This document shows, in pieces, positions 34,321 to 45,823 of a DNA stretch of 64,000 nucleotides. The stretch is taken from contig NW_026947484.1 in the NCBI RefSeq assembly GCF_034190915.1, forward strand, positions 206,162,657 through 206,226,656, read 5' to 3'. This DNA comes from Cavia porcellus. Taxonomy: Eukaryota; Chordata; Mammalia; Rodentia; Caviidae. How positions within the stretch are numbered: the first letter of the stretch is position 1; every line of letters begins with the position of its first letter. Position numbers and translations under genes: made by a program. The notes under the pieces are model-generated. The model was given only the letters and a program-made list of their open reading frames with translations, was not told the origin of the DNA and ran no database searches.

Positions 34321-36850
34321 ATGAATTATAAGGGGAACTTGAAAACTAGAAATTTCATATGCATGTCTAACTTCAAACTCTATATTGGTAGGACAATTTT
34401 GCTGCATTTTTAAAAGTAGGGGTATTTTACTAAATTTGATAAGATTTTAAGTAACTCTGATGCTTATAGACATATCTTCACATATTTAATATGTATGCAT
34501 ATTATTATTAGATCAGGGGATGAGGCATGTAATAAATTCCACCTCCAAGTTTTAATCCAGTCCAGATAAAGGAGTGTGATACAGATTAAAATGTTTGATT
34601 GCTACTGGTAGAGCACTATGCTGACAGCTTGGTGTGAACTACCAATTATTGAGCCCTGGAGTGAGAGAAGATTCTCACTTTTTCACTGTACAACAGCAGC
34701 CCTCCTGGACAGAGCCTTTGATGCTGTGAATGAAGCATTTTAAATGTCATTGCTGGGAAGCAGATCTGTAAAAAAGAAGTTCTGATCACAGCCCACTCAA
34801 GTCCATTCTCTACCCAGACTTACTTATCACCCCAAGAGAGTTAGAAGCATGAGGGCAAGCGGGGGGGGGGCTCTTTCCAAAATCTCTATTGTCCAAAAAG
34901 GAGACTCCCAAGGGAGAAATTGGGTTCAACCACGAAAAGCACATTGATAGTTACTTTATTTGTAATCATTGTATATAAAACTAGATGAAAAAAGATTTAC
35001 ATTCTAACTTTGTCCTCATCTTAAAAAGTGAATCTGGCTTGGTTTTATGTGTGTATTTTGTTCTGATCGGAGACATTAACATCCCTTTAAAGATTTATTG
35101 TGTTGCTGAAATGCCAGAAATGATCTGCAATGTGTCACCTACCAAGTTTGCTGGCAACCTGTTGCCCAGGGACAATATCTGCCACTTAGCCTAGCACACC
35201 TAAAGACCCTGGATGACTGACGGGAGGGAGGCTTAGAATGACAGTTTTGTTTCTTAACTCTCACATCCTACTCAACTCATTGATTCTTCATTCCTATCAA
35301 TTTAAGCTCCTGTATTAATTTACTGTATAGCTGGGATGTCAGGTATAGGAGAATACAGTCATCCTCTCCAGGGGTCATAATTGATTGTTTTATCAATTTT
35401 CTGTTAGCTGCATCTACTTTTAATATGTAAAAAAAATAATGTTTTTAGCTTTCCTAGGTAAATGTGTTCAATAAGGAGGAGAATTTTTGAATGGCAAGAA
35501 TGTTTTGTACGAGGCCAGAAGTCAGAAATGTGATTTTTTCTTATGTTGCTAAAATAGTGGTGGAGGGCAGTCAAAGCATCAGAAGAATTTAGGGCACTCT
35601 GAGTTTAGACAAAGGTACAGAACGTATATTCAACCCCATATCTGTCATATGAATGTAATGCAGGAGCTTTGAAAGGACAGAAATTAGCTGTACTTTAAGG
35701 AATATGATTTCAGAAATACTTTTTTGTATGTTTGATCATGAACAGAAGTAATTACACTTGAAATTATGGCTGCAAAAACCTCCTGTGCAGCCCTCTGCTG
35801 GCAGCTTCTCTTCTCCATGTATCTACTCCACATCTTTGGAAAATTATTTGCTCTATAACTGTTCTCATATGAGTAGCAGGGCAGCCTGAGATGTTTAAGC
35901 TGTTCCTCTCTTCTCTGACACATCACTGGAATCAGTTTAGCCTGAGTTATGACTTCTGATTTCACCCCAGGCCATCGATGACTCATGGCTGACCATGCTC
36001 CCTTCAGAGGATTTTTAACCTTTCTTTGTGTAGTATATTTATGAAAAGGATCAGAGACACTTTATTCAAAAGTAGCAGGAGTCTAATGGCATCTAATAGT
36101 AAAAGAATCTCTCCTGTCATTTAATTTAAGAAAGTTTAAGACAACCCAGGGATAGAAGTGAGGTTGGGAGAACAGAGCAAACAGAGGTTTGGCAGAAGTA
36201 TTACTTGCTAGCCCAGCAGGACTGAAGTGATTTAATAAAGAGCAGATGATGAAAGTAATATACAGAATTCAAAAGATCAGTTGATAGGTTACATGCACCA
36301 GGCATGCAGCCCTCCTCCTGGAGACAGGCATCCTCTCCTCTCCATCCTAATAGAGAGGGTAACCTTGCCATCCAGCTGTCACACTGAAGCACACCTCTTG
36401 GTAATGAGTGCAGAATGGTAGGACATTTAAATGCACTGTGTGGGAACATCTTACTCCTTTCTTCTTGGTGCAGTGATTGAGTGTGGACAGTGAGTTGTAT
36501 CCCAGACAAAAAGAAATGACAACTCACCCTGTCATATGTATTTTTGTGATGATTCACAAAATGGTGCTGCTATTTCACAAGCACAGCTAAACTCCTAAAA
36601 CAGACATAATATGGTGTGATACTGCTGTGCACAAGTCTGAATATTGTCAGCAAGTTAGTCCATAAAAATTTCTCTTTATTGTGTATTCAGTTAATATAAT
36701 ACAGCACATCCATATGTACTATCTATGAGATTTTATGATCTATTTATTAAGAGAAAAATGTTATGCAATAGAATGTACATTGGGTCCCTACTTACTAAAA
36801 AGCATATATGTTGTATAATGTTTTAGAAAAATAAGAATTAAAATACTAAT
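34321..36850. other. Unique sequence, no gene recognised
   Basis: An uninterrupted G run lies at about 34,861-34,870. ORFs at 35,684-35,986 and 36,201-36,557 (minus) show no recognisable domain or exon context. Confidence 0.5.
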
Positions 36851-36854
36851 AGTT

Positions 36855-37157
36855 ATATTAGTGTTCCTCTTACTGGGTATAACACCCAACATTCACAACT
36901 TAAGGGAGGAGAGGGTGAAGGGGCTCACGCCTTGTTTATGATCCATTGGCTTCAAGGCAGAAACATCACTGAAGAAGGTGGGGGCAAAGAGAAATGCTCA
37001 GTTCATGGAGACTGGGAAACAGAACAGAGCATTTCTTGAGAGGAAGGGGCACGGCCATACCTCTAATGACCACACAGATAGACTCAGAATTCTGCTTTAC
37101 TGATCTGCTAGGTATTTATTAACCTGATGGAGTTGACAACTAGAGTTAGTGATCGCA
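36855..37157 (-). mobile_element. LTR-like interspersed repeat (same family as 8.8 kb)
   Basis: 'tattagtgttcctcttactg', 'acacccaacattcacaactt' and 'aagggaggagagggtgaagg', with 'gttgacaactagagttagtg' at the far end, give the reverse-complement order of the family. It is a shortened copy. Confidence 0.5.
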
Positions 37158-37244
37158 ATAGCATTCATTCATGGGAGTAGAAGTGTGAGTTTTCTTTTTT
37201 CTATTGTCTATAAAAGAGATGTTTAATTTGTGTGCTAAGTTTTA

Positions 37245-39612
37245 TTTTATATTTTTAAAATTTTATTTAAAAGGAAAAAGAGAAAAAACAAAACAAAACA
37301 AAACAGTGTAAGGGTACAAGTAATACAGAATTACAAAAAAGAACAGTAAGAAATCACCAGTTAATAGATTACACATTATCATCTTAGAGATAGTTGTTCA
37401 AGTCACAGAATCAAAGCATACAAAGTGCACATTCAAACAGTGAGACTGCAAACAGTTGTGTTCCAATCAAAAAATTAATATGGTCATCTATTTAACACAC
37501 CTAAACACACTTGCAGTTGCATCCTTTAGAGCACTTTTTTTCCCTCTCTTTATTACAACAAAATGTACACATTTTGGGTTTTATTAGTCCCATAGTCCTT
37601 ATTACTTTTTTTGGAAGAGAATAAAATCAAATATGACAAAACAAAGCTGTCAGTCAAAACCAAGTATAGACATAGCACATGATGTAAAAACAGAGTACAA
37701 GGTTATCAACAGTGGTTACCATAATGCCTCTTGCTTCCTTAAGAAGAATTGTCTATCTCATCAGGTATTATAAAGTTGAACAAAACAGTAGAGAACAAGA
37801 CCAATAAAACCTAAACATTGTAAACATTATAGGACTTCAAAAGAGGATAATAGTCAAACCAGGATGGGCATCATAGTGAATCTTATTGCCTTCAAAGTAG
37901 TTGCCTATACCCTCAAACTTGATACTATCATACAGAACGGAACAGTCTAATCAGTAAAAACAAGATAGTGGGAGTATTCAAATATTTAGGACTTCAAATC
38001 AAGTTAATAGGAAATCAAAAAGTTACCTATAATATATCCTGCTAATTTTTTGATTTTCCCCTTAATTAAAACAGTAATAAAATAATTAAATATTTTTTTA
38101 ATGAATAAGGGAGAGATTTGAGATAAAAGAGGACATAACAACCCACAATAAAGTTCAAAGTATGACAGTTTCAGCAACCTAGTGCTTCACCACCAAATAA
38201 CCCGACTTAATAGAAGTTACCATAGTGTCTTTTTCTTGAAATATTTGAATATAACTTCGTATACTATAGCATCAAACATATCAAGACTGTGTAAAACCAT
38301 TCAAATGGATGAAAGCATTGTAGGGTATTTAGAACCAGCTAACAGAAAATAAACAATGGTTTCTATATTATCTCTTTGTCTATAAAAATTTTTGTTTATA
38401 CTATCACATATAATAAAATCCAGCAAGATACAACATGATAAAACCAATGGAGACAGAAGAGCCATAGTTTGCTGGGGCTTCAAAACAAGATGATATTAAA
38501 TCAGCACTAGCTATTATGATGTCTTGTTTTCTTCAGAATAGCTGCTCATTTCATCACAGGCAATAATGTCAAGCAGCCCAGAATAAAGCCATTCCAATTA
38601 ATAAGTGAAAACCTTATAAGGCCTCAAGGCCGCATAATGCGGTATCATGATTACCACATATTTTATATATTTGAACCATTTCCTACACTAGGGAAACTAT
38701 TAGGTATTCACACATGTGAGTTTGATTTATTTCACTTATGAGTATGGTTTCAAGCTGCGCCCATTTATTGATAAATATCTAAATGTGATCCTTCTTTATA
38801 GCTTAGTAGTACTCCATTGTATAGAAATACCACACCTTTTTTTATCCATTCCTCAGTTGATGAACACTTGAGTTGTTTCCAAGATCTGGCGATTACAAAT
38901 TGTGCTGCCATAAACATAGGTGCACATATATCACTGTGGTATGATGCTTTCAGTTCTGGGAATATGCCTAGAAGTGGAATAGCTGGAACAAACGGGACTT
39001 CCAATCCCAGCTTTTTGAGAAATCTCCAGACTGACCTCCACAAAGGTTGTACTAGTCTATACTCCCACCAGCAGTGTAGGAGAGTTCCTTTTTACCCACA
39101 GCCTCTTCAACATTTGTTGTTGTTGGTTTTCTTGATCCTGGCCATTCTTTCAGGAGTGAGATGGAATCTCAGTGTGGTTCTAATTTGCATTTTTCTAATG
39201 ACCAATAATGATGAACATTTTTCATGTATTTATTTGCCATTTGTATTTCTTCATCTGAGAAGTGTATATTCATCTCAGGTGTCCATTTTTGCATTAGATC
39301 TTTGAATTTTGGGGGTCTGAGTTTTAAAATTTTTTATATGTTTTAGACAAAAGTCTGAGGGGGAGTTCACTAAGATCTTTTCCCAGTTTGTGGGTTTTCT
39401 TTTCACTATGCTGGAGATTTCTTTTGACATGCAGAAACTTTTTAATGCAAGGTGGTCCCAGTTATTGATTCTGGGAAGTATTTCCCATTGTGGTTTGGGT
39501 TCTGTTCATGAATTCTCTACCTACCCCTATGTCTTCAAGGTTTCTACCCAATTTGTAATGGATCAAGGATCTGAATATTAAAACAGAAACACTAATTATA
39601 TTGGAAGACAAA
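37245..39612 (-). mobile_element. LINE-1, 5'-truncated and 5'-inverted, with perfect 17-bp TSD
   Basis: The direct repeat 'ttgtgtgctaagtttta' lies at 37,228-37,244 and 39,613-39,629 and brackets the insertion exactly. From the 3' end: an A-rich tail (T-rich on plus) at 37,245-37,275, a long 3' UTR with ~147-bp tandem units (37,300-38,760), and the ORF2 C-terminus (38,765-39,550). The last ~55 bp (about 39,556-39,612) are L1 sequence in the opposite orientation, matching the reverse complement of about 41,160-41,215. This is the signature of twin priming. An internal T-run at 38,093-38,099 coincides with the 3' end of the neighbouring full-length copy. Confidence 0.93.
38765..39550 (-). pseudogene. 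L1 ORF2 C-terminal fragment
   Basis: The frame at 38,765-39,043 carries the conserved ORF2 C-terminal blocks 'RFLKKLGLEVPFVPAIPLLG' and 'CSSTEEWIKKGVVF'. Upstream the homology continues, broken by frameshifts, to 39,550. Reverse transcriptase and endonuclease are absent through 5' truncation. Confidence 0.92.
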
Positions 39613-39687
39613 TTGTGTGCTAAGTTTTAAATTAAAAGTAAAATTCCTGGTATGTTGAGTTGGCCTATGTTTTAAAAGACTAATACA

Positions 39688-39703
39688 TTTCTTAAAAAAT
39701 TTA
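39688..39703. repeat. Target-site duplication, 3' side of full-length L1
   Basis: 'tttcttaaaaaattta'. Matches 45,809-45,823 apart from one extra T. It is A/T-rich, as expected for L1 endonuclease targets. Confidence 0.85.
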
Positions 39704-40340
39704 TTTTTTAAACAGATCGAAACAAAAGAGGACATAACAAAGCAGATCAGATCAGAACAATGCAAGTAACACAGCATTTTACCAAAAGACAACCCATAAT
39801 TAACAGTAACTACCATAGTATCTCTTTCTTTGAAATAGTTGAGCATAGCTTCATATACAGTAGTATCAAGCATAACAAAACCATATAAAACCATTCAAGA
39901 GAATGAAAGCACTACAGGGCTTTCAGAACCAAATAGCAGAGGACTAATAATGGCTGCTATATTATCTCATTTTCCATAGAAAATTTGTTTATATTCTCAC
40001 ACATAATAATATCCCATAAGATATAACAGGATAGAACCAAAAGGAAACAGAAAAAAAGCATAATAGGACTTCAGAGTAAGATGATACTAAATCAGGTCTG
40101 GCTATTCTAATGTCTTCTTTTTTTAAAAATAGCAGTTTATAACATCACAGATAATAAAATCAAACAAACTAGGATAAAACCAATCCAACTAATGAATGCA
40201 GAGTTTATAAGTCTTCAGAGTAATGGAATGGGGAATCATGATTATTATAAACTCTTATGCACTCTTACCATTTCTTACAGTAGGGAGACTATTTGGCATT
40301 TATACATGTGAGTTTGATTTATTTCATTAATGAGTATGGT

Positions 40341-43300
40341 CTAAAGTTGTGTACATTTATTTATAAATATCTCAATGTGATCATTCTTTATAGCTGAGTA
40401 GTGCTCCATTGTATCAACATACCACGGCTTTTTTATCCATTCCTCAGTTGATGGGCACGTAGGTTGTTTCCAAGATCTGGCTATCACAAATTGTGATGCT
40501 ATAAACATGGGTGCATATATATCACTGTGGTATGATGTTTTCAGTTCTTCTGGGAATATGCCTAGAAATGGAATAGCAGGAACAAATGGGATGCCCAATC
40601 CCAGCTTTCTGAGAAATCTCAATGACCTTCACAATGGCTACACCAGTCTACACTCCCATCAACAGTGTGGGAGAGTTTCCTTTTCCCCACAGCCTTTCCA
40701 GCACTTGTTGTTGGTAGTTTTCTTGATCCTGACCATTCTTTCAGGAGTGAGATGGCATCTCAGTGTTGTGTTAATTTGCATTTCTCTAATGAGTAATGAT
40801 GATGAACATTTTTTCATGTATTTATTTGCCATTTGTATTTCTTCATCTGAGAACTGGGTATTCATCTCAGATGCACATTTCTGGATTGTGTGTTTGAATT
40901 TCGGGGGTCTGATTTTTTAAAATTCTTTATATGTTTTAGACAGAAGTCCTTTGACGGAGGTACAGGTCACTAAGATTTTTTTCCCAGTTTGTAGGTTTTC
41001 TTTTCACTACGCTGGAGATTTCTTTTGACATGCAGAAACTTTTTAATAAGACCTGAACCCCGCTATTAATTCTGGGAAGTATTTCCTTCCCATGCAGTTT
41101 GATTCCTGTTCATGAATTCTCTTCCTACCCCTATGTTTTTGAGATTTTTACCTAATTTATTTTCCAATAGATTTAGTGTTTCTATTTTAATTTTCAGATC
41201 TTTGATCCATTTAGATTTTACTTTAGTATATGGTAATAGACATGGGTCTAGTTTTAGTTTTTGGCATGTGGAGAGCCAGTTTTTCCAGCACCATCTATTA
41301 AAGGGACTGTCTTTCTTCCAGTGTACTTGTTTGGCCTCTTTATTAAAGGTAAGGTGGTTGAATGTGTTGGTAGTTGTGGTTGTGTCTTCTAATTTAATCA
41401 TTGATCTTTGGCTCTGTTTTTATTCCAGTACCATGTTGATTTTATTACAGTAGTTTTTTGTAGTATAACTTCAAGTCAGGGATTGTGATATCTCCTGCCT
41501 TGCCTTGGCTGCTTAGAAATGCTTTTGCTATTCTAGGTCTATTCTGGTTCCAGATGAATTTTAGAATTTATTTCTCTAGATCAATGAGGTATGTTGATGG
41601 TACTTTCATTGGGATTGCACTGAATCTGCATAACAGTTTTGGGAGAATGGCCATTTTTATGTTACTCATTCTTCCTATCCATGAGCAAGTGATATCTTTC
41701 CATTTTCTGAGGTCTTTTTCAATTACTTTTCTCAGGGTATTATAATTTTCTCTGTATAGCTCTTTTACTACTTTTGTGAGATTAATTCATAAGTATTTCA
41801 ATTTTTTGGTTGTTAGTGTGAAGGGTGTGTCTTCTTTCATTTCTTTCTCAGTGCTTTTGTTGTTAGCATATAGAAATGCAATTGATTTTTGAGTATTGAT
41901 TTTATATCCAGCTACATTGCTGAATTTATTTATTATATCTAAGAGTTCTTCAATGGAGTTTTGAGGTTCTTACATGTTGAGAATCATGTCATCTGCAAAT
42001 AATGATAATTTAACTTCCTCTTTTCCTATCTTTACCCCTTTTATTTCTCTCTCTTGTCTAATTGCTCTGGCTAATATTTATAGTACTATGTTGAATAAGA
42101 GCAGTGATAAGTGATATCCTTGTATTGTGCCTGATTTGAACGTAAAGGCCTTCAGTTTTTGGCCATTTAGTATGATGCTGGCTGTAGGTTTGTCATAGCT
42201 TGAATGAGTATTGGACCTTATGAAAAGCTTTTTCTGCATCTATAGAGATGATCATATGATTCTTACTCTTGGCTTTATTGATATGGTGGGTTACATTTAT
42301 TGATTTACATATGTTGATCCATCCCTGCATACCTGGGATGAATCCTACGTGGTCATGGCGTGTAATTTTCTTAATGATTTGCTGCATCCTACTTGCCAAT
42401 ATTTTATTGAGGATTTTTGCATCTGTGTTCATTAGGGAGATTGGCCTTTTGTTCTCTTTTTTAGTTGAGTCTTTCTCAGGTTTTGGTACTAGAGTAATAT
42501 TTGCTTCCAGGAATGACTTAAGAAGAATTGCTTCCCTTTCAATTTCATTGAACAGTTTGAGGAGTGTGGGCATTATGCTTGTTTTGTGTTTCTTGTAGAA
42601 TTCTGCAGTGAATCTGTCTAGGCTTGGGCTCTTCTTTGTAAGTAGGGACTTAGTTACATTGTCAATTTCATTAATAGAAATTAGGTTATTCAGCAGTTTT
42701 ACATCTTTTTGACATCTTTTTGATACTTCTTATGTTTCTAGAATCTGTCCATTTTTTCTGTGTTATCAAACCTATGAGAATAGAGGTTTTTGAAATAGGT
42801 GTTGATGATCTTCTGTATTTCCACAGAGTCTGTAGTGATTTTGCCTTTTTCATTCCTTATTGCATGAATTTGAGCTGTTTCTTTCCTTTTTAAAATAAGA
42901 TTGGCAAGAGGGGCTTATCGATTTTATTTATTCTTTCAAAGAACCAACTCTTTGATTCATTCATTTTTTGGATTGTTTTCTTAGTCTCTACTGTATTAAT
43001 TTCTGCTCTGATCTTTATAATTTCTTGCCTTGATTTGGATTTGGGCTTGACTTGCTCTTCTTTTTCTAGATATTTGAGGTGTAGCAACGGGTTGTTTATT
43101 TGTATTCATTCTGTTTTCATGATGTGGGAACTCAGTGCAATATATTTTCCTCTGAGGATACCTTTCATTGCATCCCACAGATTCTGGTAAGTTGTATTTG
43201 TATTTTTCATTTGCTTGTAGGTATTTTTAATTTCTTCTTTAATTTCCTCTGTGACCCACTGATTACTCAAGAGTGTATTATTCAACTTCCATGTGTTTGT

Positions 43301-44033
43301 GGGGTTTTTGCAGTTTATCATTAATTTCTGTTTCATGGCACTATGATCTGATAACATGCATGGGATAATTTCAATTCTTCTGCATAGATTTAAATATGTT
43401 CTGTGAGCTAGTATATGGCTTATTTTAGAGAATGACCCATGTGCTGCTGAGAAGAATGTATATTCTGATGTTGTTGGATGGAACACTCTGTATATATCTA
43501 CCAAGTCCATTTGTTCATAGGTGTCATTCAGTTCTGTTACTTCTTTGCTGATTTTCTGTCTGGTTGATCTGTCCCTTGGTGTCGATTGTGTGTTAAGGTC
43601 TCCTCTTATAACTGTGTTATTGCTAATTTGATTTTTCAGTTCTATTAATACTTGCTTTGTATAAATGGGTGCTCTGGAATTTAGTGCATATATATTTATG
43701 ACAGTTATCTCTTCCTCTTTAAGTTTTCCCCTAACCAGTATGTTGTGACCTTCTTTATCTCTTAGGATCATTCTTGGTTTGAAGTCCACATTATCTGCAA
43801 ACAAAATAGCTACCCTGCTTTTTTTTTTCAGTTTCTGTCGCATGAAGTATTGTTTTCCATCCTTTGACTTTCAATCTGTGAGTTTACTTTTTGGTTAGAT
43901 GGGTTTCTTACAGATGGCATGTGGTTGGAAGTTTTTTCTTGATCCATTCTTCCAGTCTGTTTCTTTTAATTGGTCAATTGAGACCATTTACATTAATGGT
44001 TATAACTGTTACATATTGGTTTATTGTTGGCAT
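40341..44033 (-). pseudogene. L1 ORF2 (endonuclease-reverse transcriptase), broken
   Basis: ORF2p makes L1 cDNA at nicked target DNA. The frame starts at the ATG at 44,033 (MPTINQYVTVI...). A stop replaces the residue before 'PIKRNRLEEW', and another stop sits just before 'ETHL', keeping the catalytic Glu. The endonuclease frame 43,106-43,843 keeps GDLNT and SDHS, but the usual KIDH reads 'KISH', losing a catalytic Asp. The RT starts at 42,573 ([20 protein letters not shown]..., FIPGMQGW) and then shifts frame. The FADD catalytic box is intact as codons at 41,988-41,999. The Cys-rich C-terminal motif 'CWKGCGEKETLPHC' lies in 40,659-40,865, and the end block in 40,341-40,622. Confidence 0.95.
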
Positions 44034-44073
44034 ATTATCTTTCTGCTGTTGCTTCATTATTTTTCCATTCTGT

Positions 44074-45122
44074 TTAATTGTCTACCTTGCTTAGTGGTTT
44101 TTTCCTAGGTGTATCTAGACTATCTTTTAGTATTCTTTGAAGGGTTGGCTTGGTGTTCATGAAATTCTTGAGCTGTTCTTTGTCATGGAAGTATCTTATT
44201 TCTCCATCCATTTTGAAGGACAGTTTCGCATCAGTCTATGTTAAAAACCATTTTCCTTTATGATCTTAAATACTTCACTCCATGCTCTTCTTGACTTCAT
44301 TGTTTGTGTTCAAAAGTCTGCTGTGAGTCTGATAGACTTTCCTTTATAGGTGATCTGTCTTTCCTCTCTGACAGCTTTTAATATTCTATTCTTCTGTTGG
44401 ATTTCTGGGATGGTGATTAGTATATGTCTGGGTGTAGTTTTATATTGGTTATGGCTATTTGGAGTTCTATATGCTTCACTAAACCTAATGTCAGTTTCCA
44501 TTCTCATGTTTGGGATATTTTCAACTATTACTTCTGTGAATAGCCTGTTGATATCATTTGTAGTTGTCCTTTTCTTTTTCATTTATCCCTCTTAATCTTA
44601 TGTTGGTTTTCTTTGCATCATCTTGCAGTTGTTGAAATATTATTTTCTGATTCCTTGTTTTTTAAAAAAAGATTTTCCTTTCCTGTTCACTAGCTGCAAT
44701 CTTGTCTTAGAGGTCTGAAGTTGTATGTTCACTTTCATTAAGTTGGTTTTGACAACTTTTGATGGAATTTTTTATTTCCTGTATATCTCTTTGAATCTGC
44801 TTCATGTATTCTGTTTGTTTCTTAAATTGTTCATCCAGGGATTCTATCTTTTTGCTTTTTTTCCTCTAATTTTTTTAACTGTGTCTTCTTTAGATGTGTT
44901 GAGCATCTCTTTCATTACATTACTTTTATCATTTCTTCTTTTAACTGGGAGAGTATTCCTAGTGTGAATTCCTTTAAAGCTTCCTGGAGTTGCTTCTTTA
45001 TTTCAGTTGCTATTATTTCAGGTATTTCTGGTGTATGGCGGATATTTTATGCACAAGGCTCCTGGGCTTTCTTGGGATGTGCTGGAGATTTGAGATTGCA
45101 TTTTGATCTTCTGTTTTGTCAT
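44074..45122 (-). pseudogene. L1 ORF1 (RNA-binding protein), broken
   Basis: Starts 'MTKQKIKMQSQISSTSQE' at 45,122 and is stopped at 45,018. The RRM/C-terminal domain is readable in 44,310-44,582 (NRLFTEVIVENIPN, EAYRTPN, TTPRHILITI, ILKAVREERQITYKGKSIRL). A nonsense codon at 44,310 falls at the Leu usually following 'ADF', after which 'KSRRAWSEV' continues in frame. A frameshift near 44,240 follows, and the ancestral stop is at 44,074. About 349 codons in ancestral length, normal for ORF1. Confidence 0.92.
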
Positions 45123-45437
45123 TTTCCTATATTTCTGTTTCAAGTGTTTTTCTAAGGCTTCCTCTGGATGTGTTGGAAATCGTCTCTTATACCCTAGGCT
45201 CCTGGGATGGAATGGAGGTTGCTGAGCATCGTCTGGTGAGGCCCTCAGGACCTCCCGTGCCACTTTCAGTGTTCCAGGTAGCTGGGCAGGCACCTAACCA
45301 TGGAGGATGATGGGCTAAAGCTCTCTCTGGGGAAAAAGCAATGCCCTGGAACTCACTTCACCTGCCCTCAACTCTGGTAATTGAAGAAGTTCACTGGGGG
45401 TAATCTACTCATGCTTCAAAACCTCCCAAAGCTAATC

Positions 45438-45801
45438 TAGTGTGGCTGGAGTCTGGGTGGTCTTTGAGCTCTGGGGGCAATGATCTTAATACAGTCTCCT
45501 AGCTTGAGATGGCACGTGGACTCATCCCAGCCACCACCTGAGTTTCCTGGTTCCTGGTTCCTGAGGATGCTGGGCATGTCTTGGGCAGGCCTGAAACCTA
45601 CTGGGCGAGAGCACCTTAGTGTGGCTGGGCTTTGGGCCAGTCCTTGAGCTCTGGGAGCAATGATCTTAATACTGCGTCCCAGGCCTTGGGATGGGGAGCA
45701 GACTCACCCCAGCTGCCAGCTGAGTTTCCTGGTTCCTGCCTCCGGAGAAGGTTGCTGGGCATATCCTGGGCAGGCCTGGCACTTGCTGGATGAGTGCAGC
45801 C
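45438..45801 (-). promoter_or_regulatory. Two tandem L1 promoter monomers
   Basis: Units 45,438-45,616 (179 bp) and 45,617-45,801 (185 bp) share the plus-strand landmarks 'tagtgtggctgg', 'gagctctggg', 'gcaatgatcttaatac', 'gagtttcctggttcctg', 'gctgggcat' and 'gggcaggcctg', in the same order. A third unit is cut off after 'tagtgta' at the TSD. The segment is markedly GC-richer than the rest of the element. Tandem 5' monomers with promoter activity are known for mouse L1. The function here is inferred from position. Confidence 0.9.
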
Positions 45802-45823
45802 TAGTGTATTTCTAAAAAATTTA

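Larger units (their letters stand above)
39704..45808 (-). mobile_element. Full-length LINE-1 (about 6.1 kb) with TSDs
   Basis: Flanked by 'tttcttaaaaaattta' (39,688-39,703) and 'tttctaaaaaattta' (45,809-45,823), a target-site duplication with one indel. On the minus strand: two tandem promoter monomers (45,801-45,438), unique 5' UTR, ORF1 (45,122-44,074), ~40-bp spacer, ORF2 (44,033-40,341), and a 3' UTR of three ~147-bp units (40,340-39,704) with a short A tail. Both ORFs carry stops and frameshifts, so it is inactive. The pre-insertion site can be reconstructed from the flanks. Confidence 0.95.

Noticed and set aside
38817..39305. 162-codon plus-strand ORF
   Set aside because: It is antisense to the L1 ORF2 C-terminus. 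The ORF at 40,507-40,920 is the equivalent antisense frame in the next copy, so the two resemble each other only because both lie in L1.
41112..41745. Hydrophobic, membrane-protein-like plus-strand ORFs (41,112-41,453; 41,485-41,745; also 42,269-42,598, 44,350-44,595)
   Set aside because: They are antisense translations of L1 ORF2/ORF1. The T-rich strand gives many Phe/Leu/Ile codons and a false membrane look.
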